Source: Haberlea rhodopensis
Taxonomy: Eukaryota; Streptophyta; Magnoliopsida; Lamiales; Gesneriaceae
NCBI GenBank assembly: GCA_907163345.1
Contig: CAJQUN010001278.1
Location: forward strand, 1 to 64,000
Length of the DNA stretch: 64,000 nt
Direction: 5' to 3'
The notes beneath the pieces were generated by a model. It saw only the letters and a list, made by a program, of their open reading frames with translations. It was not told the origin of the DNA and made no database searches. Position numbers and translations under genes: made by a program. Positions 23,074-33,385 of the stretch are shown here, piece after piece. Position 1 is the first letter of the stretch; the number at the start of each line of letters is the position of its first letter.

Positions 23074-25113
23074 AAAACTAGATCGCGCTTTATTTAATAA
23101 TAAAAAGTTTAGTTGCACGTTTTCAATTAATAGCACGATATACCCGCAAGCATACGGTATCAAGTTTTAATATAGTGATAAGAACAGGGTTGTCGAACCA
23201 ATGACTAACTATAAGTACCAAATAAGACACTTTTAACTATATTTAACCTGCGAAATTGAATTAAACAATTAAACAAATTAACTAAAGTAAACTACTAATC
23301 CAACCAAGCAAATCAAAGTTGACGAGAAAATTCCACTTGAGAAGATTATCAAGACGTCGATTCACCAATATAATCCATATGACCATCGATTGAATATCCA
23401 TATATCTTTAAGGTGACGAGTTCTCCGAATTTATCTAATATACTCTCTCGAGATATATTAAATGTAATATCAAATTGCAGTAAGTTGGCGTGAACTTATT
23501 TAACAATTTAATATTGCATAAAAAATTGTAAAACATGTAGCTTTCGATTACTAGATATATATGGCTATCACATGTGTCTTTGATCTCATCTCTCGATCTC
23601 AATCTGAAATCAACGACATAATTTACTAGTTCGTATCACAATATCATCTCTCGATCTCAATCATGATAGCTAATATCAATTTAAATATAACTACTCCCTT
23701 GAAAGCATAAAGAACATAAACCATGCACATAAGATAAAGAATTCAATCAAAGTTTAATAGAAAAGTCATATGATCAAACCAATGGATCTCATAGTCTGGA
23801 TAAATAACTTAGTTCAACATAATAAATTGAAAAAAACAAAACTAATACTAAAAAGTAAGAATAAACTCACGGCGTCCCGTTTGTAGATCCTCGCTTCCTT
23901 CTCTTGCTTCCGTCTGGATCACCTCTTCAATCCACTTGTTGGGTTGTTCCAATTCCTAGAATGTTTGATGGATGGAGGTGGATGGAGGTGAGATGGAGAG
24001 TGGATAGAGGCTGAACCTAGGGTAAAATATATCTCCAATATGATGTTTTCGTATTTATAGAGGTGGAGGAATAAGTAGCTTCATTATATGACTCAAACTC
24101 TAAAAGGCATTTTTTCAGAATATCCCGTCTACCGATCGATCGGTAAGAGCTACCGATCGATCATATTTCTTTGAATTAAATTCTTTTAGCTATGGCCCTC
24201 GACCGATCGATCGGTCTTGAGCATCGATCGATCGGTCGAACTTTTTTCAACTCAACCTACGACATTGGACAGGTCCATTGGTTCATGTCCACCGATCAAC
24301 CGGTGGTTCTTTTTATTCAAAAGTTGAGTTTTCACCGCTTCTTCGATCGGTTCGCTCGGTTGAGTTCATCATTTTTAGCTTATTACCTCCACTTTTATGC
24401 ATTTCGACCTTAATTCCTGAAATCAACAAATATATACAAAAAAGCGTAAAATCTTCCATAAATCAATACGAAAATCATTAGAAAATTACAGCAAAATAAG
24501 TGTAAAATGGACACTTATCAGCAAGTTATTGACTAGTGTACTTAAACTTGAAGCTTAAAGCTTCCTTTTAGAGTAAAAGAGTTGGCCCAATTTCATTTCC
24601 CAACCAATGTGGGACAAATGATAAAGGCACAACTCTAACACATCTCCACCTTGTGACTTTGTCGTCCCACAACACTCCACCTCGATGAAGATCTTCATAG
24701 CTTCTGCTACTGACACTGCAAGACAGTCATAATTCTCAATATAGAGAATTATCATGCTCCAACATAAAAAACATACCCACTCAGAATAAACCATTCCAAG
24801 AATTTCAATTCGACCCATGTCGAAAAATTACCTAGCCGAAAAAATTATGGTGCAACTCCAACGTTTTGGCTCTCCTGGAAGTTAATCAACCATCGACATG
24901 AATTTCCGCCACACATCCTGCATCACTGTCAAACCAATGCTCGTGTGCAAAACTGTGGACCTGCTAACAATATATATCATCTATTATGGCAACTTGGGGA
25001 CAATGGCTGCCATAAGAATGTGCATGTCCTCTGTCAGAGGACATCATGAAAGGAGACAGTGTTAGCTTCATTATCAGTATCTCCATTTACTGACATGGAG
25101 TAATTTGCCGAAC

Positions 25114-26618
25114 TCACTCCAGCTTTTGTACAATTTCTTTTGATGTGGTAAGGTTGTCCACATCCCAACAGGCTTTCTTCACAGAGTTCTTCTTCCGATT
25201 ATGAGCTACCATTACAGAATTTTCATGTGAACTATTACTCCCGCCAAGTCTCATCTCTTCAGAAAGAAACTTACTAGTAACCTCTGAGAAAATTATTTTC
25301 TCATTTCCATGAATCAATAACGTCTTCATGTGTTCATACGAATGTGGAAGAGACCAGATGAGTCTCAAGGTATGATCTTCATCATCAATTTTAACTCCAA
25401 TAGATTTAAGCTCAGAAACAATGCCACTGAGAACAATTAAATGATTTTAAATAGTATTACCCTCATTCATTCGCAATGTATGAAACTGCTCTTTCAGATA
25501 CACTCGATTTGAGTCGCCCTTTGTCTGATACAACTCTTCCAGTTTTTCCCAGAGTTCCTTTGCCGAAGACATTCATGCACATTTGCAAGAACATTTTTTG
25601 CCAAGTACAGACGGATTGTACTTGCTGCTAGGGGTGAAAATTTGGGTACGGGTACCCGATACTTGATTTTGGTTGGCATTTTTAAATTATTTATCTTTGC
25701 TCATAAGTACTTTATTATTCTTAATATTTTTTGTTGGTTAAAAATGATGCATTTTGGATTATTTTTGGGTTATTTTTACATTTATTCTCGGTGAAATTGT
25801 ATTTATTAATGATAGATTTTGAAAGTTAGAGGTATTTATCTTCTATTTAGTCACATATCCACATTCTCTACTTGTGTTAATGGATTTCTTTTAGTTTTGG
25901 TTTTATGTTGTTCATTATTAACTACTTTTTAATATAAAAAATTTGATATGAGATTTTCTTATCCAATGATAAATGTTGTCTTCATCATCATTGAAAATTC
26001 CTCGAAGATAGAATGCTGAAGTTAAATGTTTTAAATCTTATTTTCAAGCTCTTTCACTTTGTTAGAGCCTAGAGGTATAACAAGCTTTTAGCAGTTGTTC
26101 CATTATTTTATTTTTTTTTAAAAAGGGATTTATCGGGTACCCGACTCGGTTACCCGATATTATGTTTTCTCAATACCCGATGTGTCCGGTACCGACTATA
26201 ACTTCCTGAACTAGATAAAACCCGACCCGGGGCCACCCCTACTTGCTACTCTCAAATCCAGATCCTCTGAATCTTCATTGCTCATTCCAGCTTTGCCTGT
26301 TGCACTAGTCATTCCACCAGTCGAACTAGTATCACTGCTACTTTCAGGGATTACTCTGTCTTTCAATGCCTTGTTTAAACCAGTTTGAATCAACACATCC
26401 TTGACTTGCACTTGCCACAAGCCAAAGTTTATTTTTCCATCAAATTTCTCCACATCCAATCTGAATGCATATGAAACTCTGTTCCCGACATTATCTTGTG
26501 ATATTTTGATGAATTTTACAGTAGACCTGAACACACTAAGTAAGTTCCCAAGAAAGAGAGAATCTCGGTCTTTTCTAGACAGAATTTCAAGAATCCCAGG
26601 ACAATTGGTGGTGCACAC
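25114..26618 (-). pseudogene. Gag of element D, split by a hAT insertion
   Basis: The first part (26618-26211) includes FDGKINFGLWQVQVKDVLIQ and the second (25679 down to 25114) includes IRLYLAKNVLANVHE and LIWSLPHSYEHMKTLLIHG. Both align with the intact family member at 50837. The hAT at 25629-26241 separates them. One base is missing inside the zinc knuckle (CWDVDN where the family has CWGCGQ), moving it out of frame. Several further frameshifts are present near 25450-25600. Confidence 0.85.
25629..26241. mobile_element. Non-autonomous hAT-like element, 613 bp
   Basis: Ends TAGGGGTGAAAATTTGGG and, reverse-complemented, TAGGGGTGGCCCCGGG. The flanks CTTGCTGC (25621-25628) and CTTGCTAC (26242-26249) are an 8-bp TSD with one mismatch. 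Subterminal GGGTACCCG-type motifs lie at both ends. No transposase. Inserted in gag of element D. Confidence 0.8.
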
Positions 26619-27291
26619 TGGTCCTACTTAAATATCGATTTTCCTAGACAGAACCTCCTTAGTCAATACGTATTCGCTACCACATCAAAGCTCCACCAAA
26701 ACAAAAGGACTAAAACTTTGATACCACTTGTTGGGAATTTGCCCTCCAAATCCATCCTCAAGGATCTGCACATTTATGGGAAAAGAAAGCAAAAGGAAAT
26801 AACACAATGATTTAATGTGGAAAACTCCCAAATCAGGAGAAAAACCACAATATCCAAAGAAGAAAATACACTATATTAAAAATTATTACAACCACATTTT
26901 TTTCTTATCACTCCAAACACATCCACAAAGTTTTTCCATTAGCCACACTTTATAACTCACACCTCTCCCCTTAATAAGAAAGACGCCTAATAAATCCTTT
27001 CTGATGTGGAGCATCAGTTACAGCTGCAACAACATAGCATATTTAGACTTTTACCAAATTATACAACAAGAGATGAATTTTCTTAAAGCCAAAAATTGAT
27101 AAACAAACTATTGACTGATAAACTTTTAAATCTCCTTTTAGAGTAGAAAAGTTGGCCCAATTTTAATTCCCAACCAACGGGGGACAAATGAAAATGGCAC
27201 AATTCTAACAGGTAAAAGTTTTTATGTTACGTAGTTTCGCTAATGCAGAGACGAACCCAAGTACACCACCAAATTGAAACCAACAATAATG

Positions 27292-29119
27292 GGGTTTTTT
27301 TAATAATGTAACCTAAAAAAAAATTTATTTAACAAAATAACCTAAAAAAATTTTTATTTATCAAAATGACCGAAGTTGCCATCTGAGATGGCGACTTCAG
27401 TACAATTTTTTTTTTATTTATTGAAGTCGCCATCTCAGATGGCGACTTCATTACAATTTTTTTTTTTTTTACTGAAGTCGGCATCTCAGATGGCGACTTC
27501 AATATAATTTTTTATTTTTAGTGTGGAAGTTGCCATATATATATATATATATTTATTTATATTTATTTATTTATATTTATATATGTAGAAGTTGCCATAT
27601 CAAATGTCGTCTTCCATATATATGACAACTTCTATGTATGTTAAGTAATTACATCAATTATGGAAGGCTAAATAAAATCTATTTTTACTATAATTGTATG
27701 TTTATATAATAGAACATAAAAAAATTAATTTACGGGGTATTAGATAATTTTACACTTTCTTATTTTTTTTTTCTTTTTGGGATGCAATTTCGTTGTCTAC
27801 TTATTCAAATATTATACAAAGATTTTAAAAAATACACATTTCAATTTTTACAAAAGGATCGTGCTTGGCTATAATGCACGGACATTGATACGACGATACT
27901 GACACGACACGATTCACTTTGTACTATGGAAACTAATTTTTTTATCAGTTTTTTTTTATAATGAAGTCGCCATCTGAGATTCAAATTTAACTATCAGGTT
28001 TTTTATAAGGAAGTCGTCATCTGAGATTCAAATTTATAAGTATAAATTACTAAAACAGTGGTAGTTTTAATAATAATAATAATAGATAATACACTATATT
28101 AATTCAAAATTAATATCAGTGTCGCCCTATCAGTGTCCGTGTAATTCGTTGTCTACTTATTCAATATAATAGATAACACACTATATGAATTCAAATTAAT
28201 ATATCACATTATAAGTATACTGGAAAAAAAACAATAGATATAATTTAATAACATTGTCCATCCCATTTTCATTATATATATTTTTATCGTGATTTATCAT
28301 TAATATTATTATTTTAACTAGCTCTTATAAATGTTATTATTAATTAATTTATTTATTATATTAGTATAATATGATATTATTATTATTATTATTTTTATAA
28401 AGAAATAATATGATATTATTATTAAAAAAATTAGTTTCCATAGTACAAAGTGTATCGTGCCGTGTCAGTATCGCCGTATCAATGTCCGTGCATTATAGCC
28501 AAGCACGATCCTTTTGTACAAATTGAAATGTGTATTTTTTAAAATCTTTGTATAATATTTGAATAAGTAGACAACGAAATTGCATCCCAAAAAGAAAAAG
28601 AAAATAAGAAAGTGTAAAATTATCTAATACCCCGTAAATTAATTTTTTTATGTCCTATTATATAAACATACACTTATAGTAAAAATAGATTTTATTTAGC
28701 ATTCCATAATTGATATAATTACTTACATACATAGAAGTTGTCATAAAGTTGTCATATATATGGAAGACGACATTTGATATGGCAACTTCTACATATATAA
28801 ATATAAATAAATAAATAAATATATATATATATGGCAACTTCCACACTAAAAATAAAAAATTATATTGAAGTCGCCATCTGAGATGACGACTTCAAAAAAA
28901 AATTTAATTTTATATTGAAGTCGCAATCTGAGATGGCAACTTCAGTAAAAAAAAAAATTGTACTGAAGTCGCCATCTGAGATGGCGACTTCAATAAAAAA
29001 AAAAATTTGTACTGAAGACGCTATCTCAGATGGCGACTTCGATCATTTTGATAAATAAAAATTTTTTTAGGTTATTTTGTTAAATAATTTTTTTTTTAGG
29101 TTATATTATTAAAAAACCC
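27292..29119. mobile_element. Mutator-like (MULE) non-autonomous element with long inverted repeats
   Basis: The element is 1,828 bp with a perfect 10-bp TSD, AACAATAATG, at 27282-27291 and 29120-29129. The inverted repeats begin GGGTTTTTTTAATAATGTAA on the left and, reverse-complemented, GGGTTTTTTAATAATATAAC on the right. They extend about 650 bp inwards (to about 27945 and from about 28428). TSD length and long TIRs fit the Mutator superfamily. Each arm holds palindromes with the 13-nt arm GAAGTCGCCATCT. No transposase is encoded. Its right end is 229 bp upstream of the original UGT start codon. Confidence 0.85.
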
Positions 29120-29167
29120 AACAATAATGTACAGAATCCGACAAAACACAATATTGACTTTTTACAT

Positions 29168-29177
29168 TTATATAAGT
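29168..29177 (+). promoter_or_regulatory. Possible TATA box of the UGT gene
   Basis: TTTATATAAG lies between the MULE end and the UGT ATGs. It would give a 5' UTR of roughly 150 nt. AT-rich surroundings make this uncertain. Confidence 0.4.
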
Positions 29178-29370
29178 GTAAGAAATACATTGTTTTTGAA
29201 AAGCATCTACCACGTGTACCTTTTATTAAAGATATTTTAATTATTTAGTCCTAACGACAATGAAATAGTGACTCAAGTTGATTGCCTGTTTCAGGGTTAT
29301 TAGAATTTAGAAAGTGTAATTTCCCCAGCTTTCAATCCCACCTAAGAATGGCAACAACCAATTTCATATA

Positions 29371-30753
29371 ATGATGTTTCCATGGCTAGCATTCGGTCAT
29401 ATGATACCATTTCTTGAGTTATCAAAGAGATTAGCTGCAAAAGGGGTCTTAATTTCATATGTTTCCACCCCGAAAAACCTGCAGAGATTACCTCCAATTC
29501 CATCAAATTTGCAGCCGAGAATAAATCTCGTGGAGATCCCATTGCCACGAGTTGAAGGCTTGCCCGAAAATTGTGAAGCAACCGTTGATCTGGAGGAAAA
29601 CCAAATACAGTTCTTGAAAATAGCATACGACCTATTAGCTCAACCATTTGAAAATCTCATCCAGAAGGGTGTTCCAGACTTGATACTTTTCGACTTCGCT
29701 CCATATTGGATACCAGAAATCGGTGCAAAATTTGGCATCCCAACAGTGTTTTTCAGTGTATACACAGCTGCTACGATGGCTTTTGTAGGGCCACCGGAGG
29801 AGCTCAAGACTGGTAAAAGACGTCCAAGTCCAGAACATTTCACCATGCCACCAGATTGGATCCCTTTCCCTACTCTTCTAGCAACCAGACCAGATTATGC
29901 AACAGGGCTGTGGAATAACGTTAATTTCCCTGATGCATCAGGCGTGTCCGGTGGACAGCGTATAGCCAAAAGCATAGAAGACTGCAGCTTTGTTGCGTTC
30001 AGAAGCTGTGATGAGTTTGAGGCAGAGTACTTAAGTGTTGTACGAGAACTCTATCAAAAACCAGTTTTGCCAATAGGGGTACTTCCCCCAGTACCTGAAG
30101 AAAACAAGAAAGGAACTGAAGTCAACTCAAACTGGTCAGACGCTTTCAAATGGTTGGATGGACAAAAGGCCAAGTCTGTAGTGTTTGTTGGGTTCGGAAG
30201 TGAATACAAGATGCCCATCGAGCAGATACATGAACTTGCATTTGGAATCGAGCTTTCAAGATTACCTTTTGTTTGGATACTAAGGAAGCCACAAGAAGTA
30301 CACAGCTCAGAGTTGCTCCCGCCTGGATTTGGTAACCGTACCTTAAGCCAAGGCATCGTTATTCAAGGATGGGTGCCTCAACTGGAAATCCTTGCTCATT
30401 CTGCAATTGGAGCATGTCTCTTCCATTCTGGATGGGGAACCATTGTTGAGTCTTTTGGCTTTGGACACCCTTCGATTCTTCTTCCAATGATAATCGATCA
30501 AGGACTCAATGCAAAGCTGTTGGTGGAAAAAGAAGTTGGCTATGAGGTCCCAAGAAACGAAGATGGTTCATTTAGTCGTGAAACTGTTGCAAGATCAATG
30601 AGACTGGTTGTGGTGGCACCGGAGGGGGAGAAGTTAAGGTCGAAGGCAGCAGAAATGACAAGGGTTTTCAACAATCAGGAGAGCGAGGAATGCTATATAA
30701 ACAAGTTTATGGAGCATTTGGAAAAAAATAGGTATTCAAAAGGGAAGAATTAG
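29371..30753 (+). CDS. UDP-glycosyltransferase, UGT91-like, damaged start
   Basis: 460 residues, one exon. Family 1 UGTs move a sugar from a UDP-sugar to a small molecule in the cytosol. Visible features: the N-terminal FPWLAFGHMIPF with the catalytic His at residue 10, a partner Asp at 108 in LILFDFAPYW, GFGSEY near 274-279, and a 44-residue PSPG donor box from W334 to Q377 containing FHSGWGT and ending D-Q. UGT91 relatives add rhamnose, glucose or xylose to flavonoid, saponin or diterpene glycosides; the substrate cannot be told here. The usual start, about eight codons upstream, exists as ATG at 29348, but it reads out of frame into TAA at 29369-29371, consistent with one lost base near 29365. 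The present ORF starts at the next in-frame ATG and lacks the first residues of the N-terminal beta strand. Function is therefore uncertain. Confidence 0.9.
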   Translation: MMFPWLAFGHMIPFLELSKRLAAKGVLISYVSTPKNLQRLPPIPSNLQPRINLVEIPLPRVEGLPENCEATVDLEENQIQFLKIAYDLLAQPFENLIQKGVPDLILFDFAPYWIPEIGAKFGIPTVFFSVYTAATMAFVGPPEELKTGKRRPSPEHFTMPPDWIPFPTLLATRPDYATGLWNNVNFPDASGVSGGQRIAKSIEDCSFVAFRSCDEFEAEYLSVVRELYQKPVLPIGVLPPVPEENKKGTEVNSNWSDAFKWLDGQKAKSVVFVGFGSEYKMPIEQIHELAFGIELSRLPFVWILRKPQEVHSSELLPPGFGNRTLSQGIVIQGWVPQLEILAHSAIGACLFHSGWGTIVESFGFGHPSILLPMIIDQGLNAKLLVEKEVGYEVPRNEDGSFSRETVARSMRLVVVAPEGEKLRSKAAEMTRVFNNQESEECYINKFMEHLEKNRYSKGKN

Positions 30754-30832
30754 AACATGTAATTACTGATAGGTCCTTTTGTAAAACAGAGCTTTATTAG
30801 TGACTCTGACGATTTATCTATTTGGTATCGCT

Positions 30833-30838
30833 AATAAA
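30833..30838 (+). terminator. Poly(A) signal candidate of the UGT gene
   Basis: AATAAA lies 80 bp after the UGT stop codon and 44 bp before the LTR that begins at 30882. Spacing is normal for a plant near-upstream element. Confidence 0.4.
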
Positions 30839-30881
30839 CACATTATCCCTATGATTTGTAAATATATGATTTACCCCATGC

Positions 30882-31940
30882 TGTGATGCCCGATAATTAT
30901 TGGTGTAAATCCCGGTGTGGTAATAATCTTTAATGGATTTTAACTGTGGCAATTACGAATTAATTGCGGTATTGGAATTCCCGAGGATTTTAAATCCGTT
31001 ATTAGGAGTCGTTGGATCCAGGGGATGAGATTGTATTCTCATCGTGGTGTTAAACCTTGGAATTAGATTTTTGGTGGGTATCTGGGGTCTGGGGTGCTTT
31101 GTGTTGGGGCTGATAATAAAAATTGAGATTGAGAGATAATTATTGAACACATATGATTTTTAATGAGTCGTGATGTATTTGTGGAGGACTCGAGATTTTT
31201 TAGCCTTGGTACTATATATACCAAGTGGACTCGGTGTTCAAGGATTTGGATTGATTTTCTCTCATCTCTCCTCTCTCTCACGCCAACCCATTTCCCCAAC
31301 CCTTCCCCTTTTTCTCCTTCGAGCAAAAATCAACGGAGGCTCGATTTGGGAGCCGAATTTCTCAAAAATAATAAGGTATTATTCTTCTCCTCGCATTTAT
31401 CTTCGATTTGGTAGTAGTTTTGTGCTCTTTGGTTAAGGTTTGAGTTGGGTATGAGTTTTTGGATTTTAAAGATTTTTGGGTTAGTATGTTTAAAGAAGAT
31501 TTATGGTGTTATGTTGAGGATTAATGGTTGTTTGGGTGTTGGGTTTGTTTATTTGGGGGTTTTAAACTCGAAAACGCCATTTTTGGGCTTGTTCAGTGCT
31601 CGAAGCCCGATCGATCGCGGGCGCCTAGAAATCGATCGGTCAGTCTCGCCGATCGATCGCGCGCAAAGGAATTTTGTTGCCAAATCTGCTGTGGCTCTCG
31701 ATCGATCGAGAGGCCAATATTTTTGGGAAATTTTTGGTTGGTCTTTGAATCGTTGCATGCTTCGCCAGCGGTCTTTTAAAATGGTTAATCGTCATGGATT
31801 GACGATATAATTGGAGGTTGTGAACGTGCTTGGGCACGTGATTGCATGCTTGTAATTAATTGTGAATTATTAATTGTGTTTAGCATCGGGTCACGGGACC
31901 AAGGCAAGGTTTGATTCGGACTGCGAAATTATAAGGTACG
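30882..31940 (+). mobile_element. 5' part of a Gypsy-like LTR, cut by Copia C
   Basis: Begins TGTGATGCCCGATAATT, similar to the solo LTR at 2899. It contains a TATATATA stretch near 31211 followed by a CT-rich leader and GATCGATC boxes at 31606-31712, including a perfect 18-bp palindrome at 31695-31712. It is interrupted at 31940 by the LTR of Copia C. The remainder is not in the window. Confidence 0.65.
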
Positions 31941-33132
31941 TGTTAGGATCGGTCCGGAGTGTTTAGAGGGGGGGGGGGGGGGGTGAATGAACACTCCTAC
32001 TAAAAATTAATCCTTTGTGATTTCTTTCGGATTAGTGAAAGAAATCTGTTTCTTAATCAATTCTTGTATAGAACAGACCACTGAAAGTATAAGTGCGGAA
32101 CGGTCTGTTCTTGTATGTGTAAGAACGGCTCGATGGCTAGTATGAAAGAACAAGTGCAGAAATAAGATACATAGGATATGTTTCTGGAAGTTCGAAGGTG
32201 GTGTAATCCTTCTACGTCTCCCCTTCTTCCAATTAAGGAAGGTTTATACTAGAAGATTTATACACACCTGTTGTACAAACCCGATTCAGACTGGATTTAC
32301 CTCACTACCAATCTGAAACTCCTAGTCACTCAATCTGCTCAGACACACTCTGTCTGACAGTTACAATAAGTTTCTCACTTCTATTTTTCAACACAGAAAA
32401 CACAAGATGTGCACAGTGATCCTAAATGATCAAATGTTACAAAGTAAACGTGCTTAAGAATGATTTCAGCTCGAGAGCTTCTGAGCTTGTAAGCTTGTGC
32501 TGTTTTTGCTTTCTTGTGTGTTTTTCAATTGATCAGCGAGAGTCCGTAGCGAGAGTTCGTAAGTTCCTTTTGTTGCATCCTTTTATCGTTGAATGTACCA
32601 ACGACATTATTTCCCTTAATGTGCAACTTTGACTCTTCTTAGACTCTGAGTAGGCTTCAGTCTTCTTCTTCAGGATACTTGCCGTTCTGGTTCATACTTT
32701 CGGCGACTGTCAGGTAAGCTACTCTTTGTCTTCTTACCTATTATGGCAATCTTCAGTCTTTGGTCCTTTGTAGCATTAATTACGACATTAAATGCTACAA
32801 TAAATAGCCGTTAATGATTCGGACTGAGGAGCCATTCTGTATGTATCCTAAGCTGCTCTGATCTGATAAAGATAGAGATCGATCTGAAGCTTCGGTTTAG
32901 TCAGTCTGATATTCATCGATCCGGTCTGATAAGTAATGTGCCTTATCAGCTTGTTCTGTTTTGAGCTATTGATCTGGTCAGTCTGATTACCCTCGATCCG
33001 GTCTGATATGCTTTGTCATCTTATCAGCTTGATCTGTTTTGGGCGATCGTTCTGGTCAGTCTGATTTCTCTCGATCCGGTCTGATATGTTTTGTCATCTT
33101 TAAAATCTCATCGATAAGATCCGGAACTAACA
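31941..33132 (-). repeat. 3' LTR of Copia C
   Basis: 1,192 bp with plus-strand edges TGTTAGGATCGG and GGAACTAACA. A run of 16 Gs occurs at 31968-31983, followed by TGAATGAACACTCC, an arrangement recalled from Sirevirus LTRs. Bases about 32900-33105 hold roughly 2.6 copies of a 79-bp unit built around CAGTCTGAT and CGATCCGGTCTGAT. The partner LTR is missing, so age cannot be read. Confidence 0.85.
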
Positions 33133-33146
33133 AATTCCCCCTTTTT
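33133..33146 (-). other. Polypurine tract of Copia C
   Basis: The minus strand reads AAAAAGGGGGAATT directly before the 3' LTR start TGTTAG. It primes plus-strand DNA synthesis and confirms orientation. Confidence 0.85.
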
Positions 33147-33385
33147 GATGATGACAAAACCTAGCTTCTAAGTCTTTTTAACCAGTCTGATGAGAACTCT
33201 GAAGCGAAAACTTTCGGATCGATTACTCTTTCTTGTTCAAAATAAATGAACATCATTAAGTTGGATCGATTAAGCTTTTTATTATTAAGTCTTATATTGT
33301 AGTTCAAAATAAATGAACACAGACTTAATCGAAAGAGGATTTCTATTGATCACCAAAAATCCTAAATACAGACAGTCTGAAAATA

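Larger units (their letters stand above)
21650..24520 (-). mobile_element. Gypsy (Athila-like) fragment F with one LTR and gag
   Basis: The LTR spans about 23080-24520 and begins TGATAAGTGTCC on the minus strand. A PBS (23073-23056) and a gag region reaching left past 22450 follow. No protease, RT or second LTR is present in the window, so the element is truncated. The LTR contains GATCGATC palindromes at 24130-24234. Its outer end lies inside the 3' LTR of Copia D, so F inserted there. The Athila-like placement comes from the PBS type and gag style. Confidence 0.65.
24521..27210 (-). mobile_element. Gag-only Copia-type element D (TR-GAG-like)
   Basis: 5' LTR at 26729-27210 (482 bp, plus edges TGTTGGGAATTT and AATTCTAACA), a PBS reading TGGTATCAAAG on the minus strand, a gag ORF, then the tract CACAAGGTGGAGATG and a 3' LTR cut short (24521-24640) by Gypsy F. 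There is no protease, integrase or RT, and the spacing leaves no room for them. It is the same family as the complete plus-strand copy at 50098-52566. A hAT element interrupts gag. Confidence 0.8.

Noticed and set aside
29342..30356. Minus-strand ORFs across the UGT
   Set aside because: Shadows of the UGT coding sequence, which carries the PSPG box and catalytic residues.
31968..31983. Run of 16 Gs as an assembly gap or telomere-like signal
   Set aside because: It lies at the usual place in a Sirevirus LTR (just inside TGTTAGGATC) and has no telomere repeat; its exact length may still be a sequencing artefact.
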